Positions 21,801-30,290 of a stretch of 35,468 nucleotides of DNA are shown piece by piece (positions within the stretch are counted from its first letter, which is position 1; each line of letters starts with the position of its first letter). A program made the translations under genes and the position numbers. This stretch comes from Weeksellaceae bacterium. GTDB lineage: Bacteria > Bacteroidota > Bacteroidia > Flavobacteriales > Weeksellaceae. The notes under the pieces are model-generated. The model made no database searches. It saw only the letters and a list, made by a program, of their open reading frames with translations, and was not told the DNA's origin. Where the stretch lies: assembly GCA_022701545.1 (NCBI GenBank), contig JAKOOG010000402.1, positions 1 to 35,468 of the forward strand, in the 5' to 3' direction.

Positions 21801-23885
21801 ATGAAAAAAGTTTTATGTTCGGTACTTTTCCTTGGTGGGATTTTCGCCTTTTCACAGGAAAAGACAACGAATGATTCCATAAGTGTACCCAAAACAGCCG
21901 AAATTCAGGAAGTGGTTTTGAAGGCACAGCGCAAGAAGCAGCTTACCGACCGAGCGGTTTATACTTTTGATAAAGAGGCACTGGAGAAAGCACGGTATGC
22001 AAAAGACCTGATCCAGACTTTACCGGAACTGCAGCTGGATCCGATCACCAACACGCTGAAAAGCACAAAGGGCGGAACCACCTTGTTTTTAATCAATGGA
22101 ATCGAAGCCACGGACCAGCAGATCCGGAGTGTTGCTCCCGCCGAAGTGGTGAAAGTGGAGTATTACGACATTCCGCCTGCCCGATGGGCTACGAGAGCCG
22201 ATATTGTAGTAAACCTCATCACCCGTTCTACGGAAACAGGGTATGTGTTTGGGACGGATGTGAGCTCGGCGCTGAATACCGGTTTTGTAAACGGTTCGGC
22301 ATATGCCAATTTTACCAAAGGAAAAAACAACATCGGGCTGGAATATTCTATTAACCTGAGGGATTACAACAACCGGAAGGTTCACAGCATTTACGATTAT
22401 CAGTTAAATGGCAGCCATTACCGTACCGACGAAAATAAAGTCGATCATTTCGGGTATACTTCGCAGAATGTAGCGTTGAGATATACCCGGATGGTGCCGG
22501 ACGATTATGCTTTTCAGGCGAAAATGGATGTGGATATTTTTACCGGCTTTTTCAAAGGAAACGGCGGCAGCATTTTTACCAAAGACAGCTTTACGGAAGA
22601 GCATGCCCTGTTGAAAAACGGATCTTCCGGTTATATCACCCCAACACTGGACCTTTATTTTTCCAAAAACATCGGCAAAAAAGATGAAGTGAGTGTAAAT
22701 CTGGTAGGATCGGCCTTTACCACCAATACGTCCGAGTTTGCCAGGGAATGGATTGTTTCTTCCGGAGCATCCGTTTTCGATAATGATATGAATCTCCGGA
22801 CAAAACAGACCGGAATTGTCGGGGAGCTTGCTCACATCCATACTTTTGAAGCAGGAAAGCTGTCCTCCGGATACCGGGTTTCCAATACGGCGATCTCCAA
22901 TGATCTTCAGAACCTTGCCGGGTTTTCGGAATACAGCGTTAATTATCTGGAACAGTATTTCTACACCGAATTTTCGGGGAAAGTGAACAAGTTCAGCTAC
23001 CGGATCGGTGCCGGACTGACGAACATCCACAATAAAAGTGCTGAAAATACTTTCGATCAGTGGGCTTTCACGCCAAAGCTAATTTTGGGATACCAGCTGA
23101 AAGATAACCAAAGTGTCCGTTTCACCAGCAGCTATAAACCGGTAAGTCCGTGGAGCAGTGCCCTGAGCAGCAATATCGTGCAGATGGCTCCTAATATCGT
23201 GCAGAAAGGGAATCCTTTCCTGAAATCGCAGCAGGTGTTTGCCAATAATTTTATTTATTCATTTAATAATAAGTATTTTGATTTTAATGCCAATCTGTTT
23301 TATCAGTATACAGACCGGATTATTAACCAATATTATGTAGCGGATGAAAATTTCGGCTATGCGCTGACGTACGAGAATGCGAAAAATGCACAACGCCTTG
23401 GGGTTCAGCTCTCAGGTTCTTATAAGCCTTTCGGGAACAGCTTACTGGTCGCAAAATTAAATCTGACTCCGGCAACCGAAACCGTGAGGACCAGCAATGG
23501 AGCTCTGATTAAGAATAATTATTTAGCCAACAATCTCGTGCTGTCTTCCGAATATAAATCGTTCAGCCTGCAGTACCAGCTGAATATTCCGGTATATACA
23601 CTAAACGGTGCTTTTTTAACCGCCAATGAAAACCAGAACCATTTTTTTGCAAGCTATAAAAGGAAAGCATGGACGCTAACGGCCGGAATGTATTGGATCG
23701 GAATGCCTTCGGAATACAAAACCAAAAGCCTTCCGGAGAGCCTTGTAAATTACAGCCGGGTCAACCGGATCATGAACAACCGGTCTATGTTTGTGATGGG
23801 CTTCAGCTATGATTTCTCAAAAGGCAAAAAGACCGAACTGGATAAGAAGCTGAACAATTATACGGCACCGGCCGCTACTTTCTAA
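21801..23885 (+). CDS. TonB-dependent receptor-like outer-membrane protein
   Basis: 694 residues with a signal peptide (1-19, ending FAFSQ). A plug-like domain follows (about 30-150): IQEVVLKAQRKKQLTDRAVYTFDKE, KDLIQTLPELQLDP and TTLFLINGIEATDQQI with VAPAEVVKVEYYDIPPARW. Then comes a long series of barrel strands (NIGLEYSINLRDYNN, KLILGYQLKDNQSVRFTSSY) to a short tail. The family resembles Bacteroidota outer-membrane barrel proteins with a receptor plug. At about 690 residues it is within the size range of TonB-dependent receptors, but the end (NNYTAPAATF) is not a classic terminal strand. There is no SusD or other partner beside it, so the substrate is unknown. It is convergent with the T9SS cargo gene, sharing a terminator. 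Confidence 0.85.
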   Translation: MKKVLCSVLFLGGIFAFSQEKTTNDSISVPKTAEIQEVVLKAQRKKQLTDRAVYTFDKEALEKARYAKDLIQTLPELQLDPITNTLKSTKGGTTLFLINGIEATDQQIRSVAPAEVVKVEYYDIPPARWATRADIVVNLITRSTETGYVFGTDVSSALNTGFVNGSAYANFTKGKNNIGLEYSINLRDYNNRKVHSIYDYQLNGSHYRTDENKVDHFGYTSQNVALRYTRMVPDDYAFQAKMDVDIFTGFFKGNGGSIFTKDSFTEEHALLKNGSSGYITPTLDLYFSKNIGKKDEVSVNLVGSAFTTNTSEFAREWIVSSGASVFDNDMNLRTKQTGIVGELAHIHTFEAGKLSSGYRVSNTAISNDLQNLAGFSEYSVNYLEQYFYTEFSGKVNKFSYRIGAGLTNIHNKSAENTFDQWAFTPKLILGYQLKDNQSVRFTSSYKPVSPWSSALSSNIVQMAPNIVQKGNPFLKSQQVFANNFIYSFNNKYFDFNANLFYQYTDRIINQYYVADENFGYALTYENAKNAQRLGVQLSGSYKPFGNSLLVAKLNLTPATETVRTSNGALIKNNYLANNLVLSSEYKSFSLQYQLNIPVYTLNGAFLTANENQNHFFASYKRKAWTLTAGMYWIGMPSEYKTKSLPESLVNYSRVNRIMNNRSMFVMGFSYDFSKGKKTELDKKLNNYTAPAATF

Positions 23886-23913
23886 TCTGATTTTACCGTT
23901 TGTTTTTTTCACA

Positions 23914-23960
23914 CGTAAACATAACTCCGCCCGGAATTTCCGGGCGGAGTTATGTTTATG
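23914..23960. terminator. Bidirectional terminator with very long perfect stem
   Basis: A 21-bp perfect inverted repeat (23916-23936 with 23938-23958, core CTCCGCCCGG/CCGGGCGGAG) around a single central base, extendable by a G-T and a C-G pair. It lies between convergent genes and can stop transcription from both sides. Confidence 0.9.
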
Positions 23961-23975
23961 CGTAGAATTTAAATT

Positions 23976-24983
23976 TTATTTTTTAATGAATTTTGATGTT
24001 TCCGGCTTCGGATTATTTTTTCCGGATACCTCAATAAAATACGAAGCGGAAGGAAGATCGGAAACCTGTATTTTTCCGGACTGGATATCGGAAGTTTTAA
24101 TAAGCTTTCCGTCTACGCTGTAAATTTTCGCGGTTGAATATTCGCCGGTCTGCCCTTTAAACCCGATAAAATCCTGAGCCGGATTCGGATAAACCTGCAG
24201 GCCTGCTCTTTTTGCATTTATTTCTCCGGTTGAAAGAACTGCAGAGCTCAGAACCTGTGCTCCGTCGGTTGTCTGGTTGTTGATGTTGGCAACAGGTACA
24301 TTAATCACGGTCTGGATGGTGGTCAGCACCGGGAACTTCCTGGAGCTGCTGTAATAGGAGTAAGACGTATTGGTAATGGTCCCGATTGAAAACAGGAAGT
24401 TGGGATCGTTCGGTAAATATAAATTGAAGGTTTGAACAGATCGTACCCGTAATACGTTCGTGAATGTGTAAGCCCCCAGGATCAGTGTTCCGGAAGCATT
24501 GGGATTGATGGTAATGGTTCCTCTGCAGAGCCCGTTGATGGTAGTAGAAGAAAATGTTCCCTGTGCCTGATCCGTTTCCGTTGTGGTGGTATACTGGGTA
24601 GGATAGCTGATGAACGTCCCGTTGTTAGCCGATAAATTCAGGGTAGCATCCGGAGTCATCAATCCTGTAATTTCAAGTTTGGAAGCACTCTGTTTGTAGA
24701 ATACCGTATTTCCGGTGCCCGTCATTTTCAGGGTCGATCCCGGAAAAGTACTGATTTCGCTGGCCGTAGGAGTGGAGTAGGCTGTTGTAGCCGATCCTGC
24801 AAAGGTCAGCGATCCGTTATTAAAAGTGGTGTTGGCACCCGTAGCAGAATTATCCGGTGTTCCGTTCACGCCGAGATAAGCGACCGTTTCACCGGCAACA
24901 GGATCATTAAATGCTTTGGTAATCGTGGTCTGAGCGGATAAAATGCCTGCTGTCGCCAACAGAAAAAGTAAAGATTGTTTCAT
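23976..24983 (-). CDS. T9SS type A sorting-domain cargo protein
   Basis: 335 residues. A signal peptide (1-18, ending ILSAQ) is followed by a Thr/Ser/Asn/Gly-rich beta-strand region (about 20-250) without recognised catalytic motifs; NFYLPNDPNFLFSIGTI-like strands suggest a beta-sandwich adhesin or carbohydrate-facing domain. The C-terminus (about 262-335) is a type A T9SS sorting domain: LQVYPNPAQDFIGFKG, then AKIYSVDGKLIKTSDIQSG and LPSASYFIEVS ending in a Lys pair. The protein is thus secreted to the surface by the type IX system. A TATCTTTA (-7 with one mismatch) sits 16 bp before the start. Function beyond export is unknown. Confidence 0.85.
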   Translation of the reverse strand: MKQSLLFLLATAGILSAQTTITKAFNDPVAGETVAYLGVNGTPDNSATGANTTFNNGSLTFAGSATTAYSTPTASEISTFPGSTLKMTGTGNTVFYKQSASKLEITGLMTPDATLNLSANNGTFISYPTQYTTTTETDQAQGTFSSTTINGLCRGTITINPNASGTLILGAYTFTNVLRVRSVQTFNLYLPNDPNFLFSIGTITNTSYSYYSSSRKFPVLTTIQTVINVPVANINNQTTDGAQVLSSAVLSTGEINAKRAGLQVYPNPAQDFIGFKGQTGEYSTAKIYSVDGKLIKTSDIQSGKIQVSDLPSASYFIEVSGKNNPKPETSKFIKK

Positions 24984-25330
24984 ATGTTTTTTTGTTTTTA
25001 AAGATAAGAAAAAAAGACACTATGGCACTCAGGTGTTTTACGGATTTTTAGAGGTAAGTTAATGACTCACAATATAATGAATTGTTTTATCTGAAATTAC
25101 CCTTGTATGACTAGGTTTTAGAGCCTGATGGCAGGATTTGGCCGTTATTTTTCAGAAAGATTAAATATTTTACCTGCTCTTTTGGGAAGCTTTTATAAAG
25201 GCAATAAAAGCGCAGCGCTCTGAAATCTTATGATGGGTAAAATATCGACGGAGGCTGTCAAAATGGGATCATTGTCAGCAGTCTTTCATATCAAATAATA
25301 TTATCTGTTGAGCCTTCCAAATCATCAGGT
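24984..25330. other. Intergenic stretch, no gene seen
   Basis: Apart from a -7-like TATCTTTA on the minus strand (24999-25006) and a short palindrome AGCGCAGCGCT near 25211, I see no gene, terminator or RNA here. Confidence 0.5.
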
Positions 25331-25930
25331 TCAGGTGATCCATCCTACAGATTTTTTCCAGGCTTCCATTTCTTTGTTTCTCTGCGTCAGATCTGCCGGA
25401 GGATGTCGGTTTTCTTTTATGGCGAGGCTTCTGATGAGGGCAGTCTGGTCTTCCAGCGAATTCAGGCCGAGTGATTTTCGTCTTTGGTTTACCTGATTCA
25501 GATCATCATAAACATTCGGACTCAGCTGTCCGTTTTCGTCCCAGTCGAACTGGGTTCCGTACAGCTGCGGCCTTCCCTCGAAAACAGAAATCCGGTCGGA
25601 CAAATAAGCAATATTAATTTTTTCAGCAAGGCTTTCAGGAGTGGAGTCTTCCAGCAGTTTCAGGCATTTTCTCATAAAATCAGGTTGCCCGATGGCATGC
25701 TGGATGACCATCCATGACGCGTCAGCCGCTTCTCCTCCTACTTTTTCAGCCGTAGGATATCCGATACGATCAATAATTTTATCTAATATTTCTGCATTTT
25801 CATGATGAAGAGCCTGCATTTCTTCGTGATATCCATGGCCCAGTTCTCCGTTACGGAGCAGCCGGTCCCGGAGTTCGAGATCGGCATTTTTGAGACGGAT
25901 GATGTTTTCGGCTATGTTTTTGAAATCCAT
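25331..25930 (-). CDS. DUF6624-like protein
   Basis: 199 residues, cytoplasmic and mostly helical. It opens DFKNIAENIIRLKNADLELRD; a conserved-looking central part reads IDRIGYPTAEKVGGEAADASW, then WMVIQHAIGQPDFMRKCL and RPQLYGTQFDWDENGQL with the YGTQ core. These are features I associate with the DUF6624 family. No enzymatic function is known to me; proteins of this type are scattered in bacterial accessory regions. It starts 14 bp after the stop of the upstream GNAT gene on the same strand, so the two form an operon using the promoter at 26487. Confidence 0.75.
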   Translation of the reverse strand: MDFKNIAENIIRLKNADLELRDRLLRNGELGHGYHEEMQALHHENAEILDKIIDRIGYPTAEKVGGEAADASWMVIQHAIGQPDFMRKCLKLLEDSTPESLAEKINIAYLSDRISVFEGRPQLYGTQFDWDENGQLSPNVYDDLNQVNQRRKSLGLNSLEDQTALIRSLAIKENRHPPADLTQRNKEMEAWKKSVGWIT

Positions 25931-25944
25931 ACGGTAAAAGAATA

Positions 25945-26469
25945 TTAATCCTGATAAAAATTTTCCCTGCGTATGGCATACACCAGCTCATCCTGCAATT
26001 CACCGTTTTTAATCAGGGTCTTTGCAAACCGTGCTTCCAATGTAAATCCGTTCTTTTCCAGGACTTTTTGCGAAGCGGTGTTGCTTCCAAACGGGCGGGC
26101 AAAAATCCGGTCGATTTCATCATAATTCCGAAACGCAAAATCCACGGCCTGCTGGATGGCCCGGCTGATGATTCCCATTCCCCAGAAAGGTTCTCCCAGC
26201 CAGTAGCCGAGTTCAGCATTCTTCCGGTGAATGTCGTGCTGAGGATGGATCCCGATACCGCCAACCGCTTCACCATCCGCCTCAATGGCGAAAATATGAG
26301 CGGAACCCGCTGTGGTGGCAAACTCAATAAATGCAATGCCATCCGCTTCCGAATAAGGATGCGGAAACATGTCGGTCATATTCCGGGCAATGTTTAAATT
26401 GTCTGCATATCTAACCAGACTGCTAAGGTCTTGCTTTTCCCACGATCTTAATTTGAATTCTTTTTCCAT
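25945..26469 (-). CDS. GNAT family N-acetyltransferase (RimJ/RimL-like)
   Basis: 174 residues, cytoplasmic. GNAT enzymes move an acetyl group from acetyl-CoA to an amine. The typical order is present: FKLRSWEKQDLSSLVRYADN at the start, ELGYWLGEPFWGMGIISRAI (strand 4 and the acetyl-CoA loop, with GxG/A variation), and RPFGSNTASQKVLEKNGF at the C-terminal end, which marks the ribosomal-protein/RimJ-like branch. The acceptor is unknown (protein N-terminus, antibiotic or metabolite). The frame is open 18 codons upstream, but that part runs through the -7 element; the ATG at 26469 is used. It heads a two-gene operon with the DUF6624-like gene. Confidence 0.9.
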   Translation of the reverse strand: MEKEFKLRSWEKQDLSSLVRYADNLNIARNMTDMFPHPYSEADGIAFIEFATTAGSAHIFAIEADGEAVGGIGIHPQHDIHRKNAELGYWLGEPFWGMGIISRAIQQAVDFAFRNYDEIDRIFARPFGSNTASQKVLEKNGFTLEARFAKTLIKNGELQDELVYAIRRENFYQD

Positions 26470-26486
26470 ATCAATTTCTGTAAGAG

Positions 26487-26494
26487 CAAATGTA
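26487..26494 (-). promoter_or_regulatory. -7 element of the GNAT-DUF6624 operon
   Basis: On the minus strand TACATTTG is an exact TAnnTTTG match, 17 bp before the GNAT start codon. Confidence 0.55.
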
Positions 26495-26659
26495 GGAAAT
26501 CTCAACGTCCTGCCATTGAACAATGAATTAAGTTTCTACGGGATGTTTCAAAGGCGTTCATAATTATCTGACTATAGGCAAATCGAATGGCTTTGGTCTC
26601 ATTGAAATTCAAAGCTTTCAGGATTATTCAACTAAATTCATCGTTAAGAATAAACCGAT

Positions 26660-27019
26660 TCATTCGATACTTAATTTCACATAGGTTTGGCCATCTTCCC
26701 CTTCAACATCAGTATTATATACTCTTTTACCGACAACGGATTTCAGAAAATCTAGGATATTCTCCAGGTCACCGGCAAATTCAGCGCTCAGGTAATTGGA
26801 TTCGCCAAAAGCTTTCGGATCAATAAAATCTGATACATACAGGTTGAAGCGGTCCAGCAGGTCTTCCAGCGGATATTGGGAGTCTTCGTTGTCTTCCAGC
26901 TCAAAGCTGAGGGCAGTGACGTAAGTATTTTCTTCCGTATTCCTGTAGATGTAAGGGTCTACGGACTCATAAACCAAATGACTGTACTTTTCCAGGGTAA
27001 TGGATCTGATGTTTTTCAT
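26660..27019 (-). CDS. Hypothetical protein, 119 residues
   Basis: Not recognised. Acidic and cytoplasmic, with a likely alpha/beta fold: SITLEKYSHLVYESVDPYIY, YVTALSFELEDNEDSQYPL, then a helix DLENILDFLKSVV and a final strand TYVKLSIE. Its composition and position (between a GNAT operon and a helicase, just before an immunity-like gene run) make a small immunity or accessory protein plausible, but nothing in the sequence proves it. No promoter motif was found; it may be read from the helicase gene upstream, 97 bp away. Confidence 0.65.
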   Translation of the reverse strand: MKNIRSITLEKYSHLVYESVDPYIYRNTEENTYVTALSFELEDNEDSQYPLEDLLDRFNLYVSDFIDPKAFGESNYLSAEFAGDLENILDFLKSVVGKRVYNTDVEGEDGQTYVKLSIE

Positions 27020-27116
27020 TGCGTATAATTAATTTATATTGACAGAAAGAACTTCCGGCATTCAACCTCCTTCCTCAGATCTTTTAATGTGATTATCACT
27101 TCGGGTTTACTTTAAA

Positions 27117-28898
27117 TTAATAAAAATTTTCAAGTTCCAGTTTTTTGATCCGGGCCACAATGGCTCCTTTGGTCCTGCCGAGACGATCGGCGATTTCCTT
27201 AATCGGGCAGCCATCACTAAACATACCAGCCAGTTCCTCATCTTCATCCTGAGTCCATGGTTTGTAAGCACCTTTGTGGGCCATCCTGACCTGTTCCAGG
27301 GAAAAAGTATTTCCTGGTTTATTCCTGGTTTTTGTACCGGCAGAAGTTTTCTTCGGCAGCACCTCATCATCCTCTTTTACTTTTACCACAAGAATGGCCG
27401 GTGATTCCAAAATAAAGGTGTCCGGCAGCAGGGTTTCAGGAATGGAAAGGGTATTTTTAGCCCTCGTCACTGCCACGTAGAGCAGATTGATCTCTTCATT
27501 GGTTTTAGGAATATTCAGTTCAAAGTTTTTTTTATCTTCCTTAAGCTTTTCGAGTCTTTTTTCGGAGATAAAATCATTCACCAGCTCCACCGAATCGTAT
27601 TCCATGCCTTTGCAGCGGTGAACGGTGGAGAAAATCATATCCGCGTCCTCTTTATTGTTGTTTCCGACATGCCTTTTCTTAATGGTATTGATGATTTCCG
27701 GGATTTCGCTCTCATATTCCTTAATAATTTCGACCATCAGGGAAAGCTGAACGTCTTCCGTTTTTTCGATATAATCTTCCAGCTCGGCCAGGTCTTTCAT
27801 CGACCGGATGAGTTCATCCTTAATCAGATGGCGTTTATTGGTGTAGAGATTCAGGACATCGTAAAGCGAGGCACCTTCATCGGCATACGTGTAAGAGCTG
27901 ATGTTGCCCTCAAAATAAATCTGTCTGGATTTTTTGTTTTCCGTAACGTATTCAATGGCTTTCAGCAGCAGCCCGAGGTTCGTTCTCGCCAGGGTAGCCC
28001 TGGTTTTAATTGCTTTACTTTTGCCTGCGCCTGTTATGGAGACGGAAGTTGTAAAGTTTTCATAAAGATGCTTTTTCAGATCCAATACCTCCGAAGCCAG
28101 ATCAGCAATGTCCTGTCCGAAACGGAAGCTGGTGGAAAGGTGGTAGGTCGTAAAGTCTGCTTTCTCGTGGGAATTCACGGCATACCGCCAGCTGTAGATC
28201 TGCTGATGGGTATCGCCGACGATCACCTTTACGGCTTTCTGATTAAAGAAGAGGTCGAGCATCGCCGGAGAAGCATCCTGGCCTTCATCGAAGAGGATAT
28301 AGTCATAACCGAGCTCCGGGTTCAGCAGCTGGAATTTTTTCAGGTAAAAGTCATGGGTCACCTCAATTTCCCCTTTGTCCATTTTACTCAGCAGCAGCCG
28401 GGTCTGCGCAATGATGTAGTCGTAGAATGTTGAAACGAATGCTTTGGCTTTCGGATCGGTAACGGTATCCAGGTAATTCAGGTCCTGGACTTTCCGTTTG
28501 TCACTGTTGCAGAAATAAGCAATGCATTTGTTGATGTGATTGGCGACAATATATTCGGCATGTTTCTCACCGTTGCCCTGCAGGTTCAGTAGGGCGGCAA
28601 TCTCATGGGTTTTATAGCCCTGCGCGCGGACTTTGTAATTGTATTGGAAAACGATATGCCGGAAGGCCAGCGAATGGGCGGTTTCCACCCTGACGTTATG
28701 AAGCCCTTTCTCGGCAAACTTTCTAGCCGCTTCGATCCGCACGGCTTTGTTGAAAACCAGATAGAGGATTTTACTGCCCGCCGGGCGCGTGCCGGCATAT
28801 TCGATAACGGTGGTGGTTTTTCCCGAACCGGCTACGGCATTGATTTTAATGTTTCCGGACGAGTTAAGGATGTCCTGTTGTTCTTTTGTTAAATTCAT
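27117..28898 (-). CDS. UvrD/FBH1-like superfamily 1 helicase with C-terminal Myb-like domain
   Basis: 593 residues, cytoplasmic DNA helicase. The motifs run in order: Walker A INAVAGSGKTTT (about 19-30), DEGQD (about 205, motif II), VIVGDTHQQIYSWRYA (about 228, motif III), TSFRFG (motif IV), FSTVHRCKGMEYDSVEL (about 425, motif V) and NLLYVAVTRAKNTL (about 474, motif VI). The VGDTHQQIYSWR form is typical of the FBH1-like group. The last 50 residues form a separate helix-turn-helix (PWTQDEDEELAGMF, then IKEIADRLGRTKGAI), Myb/SANT-like, presumably for DNA targeting. No nuclease domain is seen. It lies upstream of an unknown small gene and downstream of immunity-like genes. Likely role: repair or recombination control, possibly defence (inference). 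Confidence 0.9.
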   Translation of the reverse strand: MNLTKEQQDILNSSGNIKINAVAGSGKTTTVIEYAGTRPAGSKILYLVFNKAVRIEAARKFAEKGLHNVRVETAHSLAFRHIVFQYNYKVRAQGYKTHEIAALLNLQGNGEKHAEYIVANHINKCIAYFCNSDKRKVQDLNYLDTVTDPKAKAFVSTFYDYIIAQTRLLLSKMDKGEIEVTHDFYLKKFQLLNPELGYDYILFDEGQDASPAMLDLFFNQKAVKVIVGDTHQQIYSWRYAVNSHEKADFTTYHLSTSFRFGQDIADLASEVLDLKKHLYENFTTSVSITGAGKSKAIKTRATLARTNLGLLLKAIEYVTENKKSRQIYFEGNISSYTYADEGASLYDVLNLYTNKRHLIKDELIRSMKDLAELEDYIEKTEDVQLSLMVEIIKEYESEIPEIINTIKKRHVGNNNKEDADMIFSTVHRCKGMEYDSVELVNDFISEKRLEKLKEDKKNFELNIPKTNEEINLLYVAVTRAKNTLSIPETLLPDTFILESPAILVVKVKEDDEVLPKKTSAGTKTRNKPGNTFSLEQVRMAHKGAYKPWTQDEDEELAGMFSDGCPIKEIADRLGRTKGAIVARIKKLELENFY

Positions 28899-28957
28899 CG
28901 GTTTTGTGTTTTGGTGTATTGATTATATCAGTAAGTCAGAATAACTAAGGTTAGTGT

Positions 28958-29569
28958 TTACTCCAGCAAATGATAATTTTCCAGTCTGAAATTTTTTATT
29001 AGACTTTCCGCATCCGGTCTTCTTTCGTCATGGCGGTGAATATCAGCCCCTGCTGAAATGAGTGTCCTGAATATTTTTCTGAGCTGCTGCAACAGGATAC
29101 CGTCAGACAAATCCGCATTTGGATGATGGATCACCTGGTTGGCATCCAGAATGGCGCGGTGCAGGCAATTGTTCCCATACGAATCCATAGCGTTGGGATC
29201 TGCCTTGCGGTTCAGCATCTGCTGAAAGAGAGCAAAAGCCTGGTCAAACCGGGCAGTATCTTTCTGAAGCGTATAGGAATTAAAAATCATGGCCCGGATG
29301 CAATCATGAAGGACAGGTGCTGTCCACTCGTTGATGGCCGAGGTTTCCATGAAATTGACGTCTGCTCCTTTTTCGATCAGAAGCCCGGCGATATCGAAGT
29401 TCCCGGTTTTAAAAGCCACCTGCAGCCCGGACTGTCCGTCGTTCTTTTTAGGCGGTGACAAGCTGCACGTGGTAAGATAAGCCTTATCCGCTTCAATAAG
29501 TTCCGCTACTTTTTGGATGTTGCCATCCGTAATGACTTTGAAATAAGTTTTGATCTCTTTCTTCTTCAT
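28958..29569 (-). CDS. Ankyrin-repeat protein, cytoplasmic
   Basis: 203 residues with no signal peptide. Ankyrin repeats are visible: SGLQVAFKTGNFDIAGLLIEK, then GADVNFMETSAINEW, RKADPNAMDSYGNNCLHRAI and SAGADIHRHDERRPDAESL. They usually bind partner proteins. It starts 19 bp after the stop of the SMI1/KNR4 gene upstream, same strand, so the two are likely co-transcribed. Ankyrin proteins are common members of immunity-gene arrays next to polymorphic toxins, and the neighbours here (SUKH, SUFU) point the same way. The specific target is unknown. Confidence 0.85.
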   Translation of the reverse strand: MKKKEIKTYFKVITDGNIQKVAELIEADKAYLTTCSLSPPKKNDGQSGLQVAFKTGNFDIAGLLIEKGADVNFMETSAINEWTAPVLHDCIRAMIFNSYTLQKDTARFDQAFALFQQMLNRKADPNAMDSYGNNCLHRAILDANQVIHHPNADLSDGILLQQLRKIFRTLISAGADIHRHDERRPDAESLIKNFRLENYHLLE

Positions 29570-29588
29570 CCGGCAATTCTTTTAGCAT

Positions 29589-30194
29589 TTACTCCAAAAA
29601 TTCTTCATTAATAAAATCATATCCTTTCTCCATCAGTATTTTCAGGTATTCTTCAAAGCTGCCGGCGATGACGCTTAATTCATCCGGATCATGGACGAAA
29701 CGGATGATCTGTCCTTTTGTCCCTTTTTCCGACGGACTGAAATCGATGAACAGCTGCGAGGTCCCGCCGTTGTTCATGCAGTCTGAAAAATGGAGCCATT
29801 TCAAATCTTTTACCGTAGTGGCAATCTTTTCGTCGACATCCACTTCATCATATTCCCGTTCGATATAATCTTTATAATATCTCACTGCCAGATCATGATT
29901 TTCGATCATTTCACCGGAAGACAGCAGGTAATAGGGATATTCTTCCATATCGGAACCGAGAAAGTAAAAGGCTATTTTCTCACCACCATATTCCCGCCAG
30001 TAGGTCCCGTCCACATATTTCAGAAGATCAGTCAACGCTTCAGGAATTTCCGGGTAAAGTTCTTTCAGCTTCTGAATATTTTCTTCAGCAGCGCCATGTT
30101 TTATCTTTTCAAAATGGTCCCAGCTTTCTTTTCCCTGATTTTCAAAGTACGCTTTTTTCAGGCCGGCAATATACTGTTCTGCAATCGGATTCAT
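29589..30194 (-). CDS. SMI1/KNR4 (SUKH) family protein
   Basis: 201 residues, cytoplasmic. The SUKH fold is indicated by KLKELYPEIPEALTDLLKYV followed by GTYWREYGGEKIAFYFLGSD, the central LKWLHFSDCMNNGGTSQLFI and the closing GSFEEYLKILMEKGYDF. SUKH proteins are the largest group of bacterial immunity proteins; they neutralise toxins, often nucleases, delivered by contact-dependent or secretion systems. No toxin gene adjoins it here, so it could also be an orphan protecting against rivals (inference). It has a short, A/T-rich leader and a palindrome 18 bp upstream, and sits in an operon with the ankyrin gene. Confidence 0.88.
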   Translation of the reverse strand: MNPIAEQYIAGLKKAYFENQGKESWDHFEKIKHGAAEENIQKLKELYPEIPEALTDLLKYVDGTYWREYGGEKIAFYFLGSDMEEYPYYLLSSGEMIENHDLAVRYYKDYIEREYDEVDVDEKIATTVKDLKWLHFSDCMNNGGTSQLFIDFSPSEKGTKGQIIRFVHDPDELSVIAGSFEEYLKILMEKGYDFINEEFLE

Positions 30195-30211
30195 TTTTTT
30201 ATTTTAAATAT

Positions 30212-30223
30212 ACGGAATTCCGT
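30212..30223. repeat. 12-bp perfect palindrome upstream of the SUKH gene
   Basis: ACGGAATTCCGT lies 18 bp upstream of the SMI1/KNR4 start codon in an AT-rich gap. Position and symmetry would suit an operator, but a 12-bp palindrome may be chance. Confidence 0.25.
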
Positions 30224-30290
30224 TGTAATTGCTGCCAGGACGGTGTTGACTTTTCCTGTCACAAACTTCCTTTTTAAGCCGGCTGGCCTG

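Noticed and set aside
27089-27099. GTGATTATCAC palindrome near the helicase stop, considered as a second CRP-like site
   Set aside because: The half-site spacing is 3 bp instead of 6, and no promoter motif lies at a sensible distance.
27618-28433. 271-residue open frame on the plus strand inside the helicase gene
   Set aside because: Lies wholly antisense to the conserved helicase motifs and has Phe/Val-rich composition typical of antisense frames.
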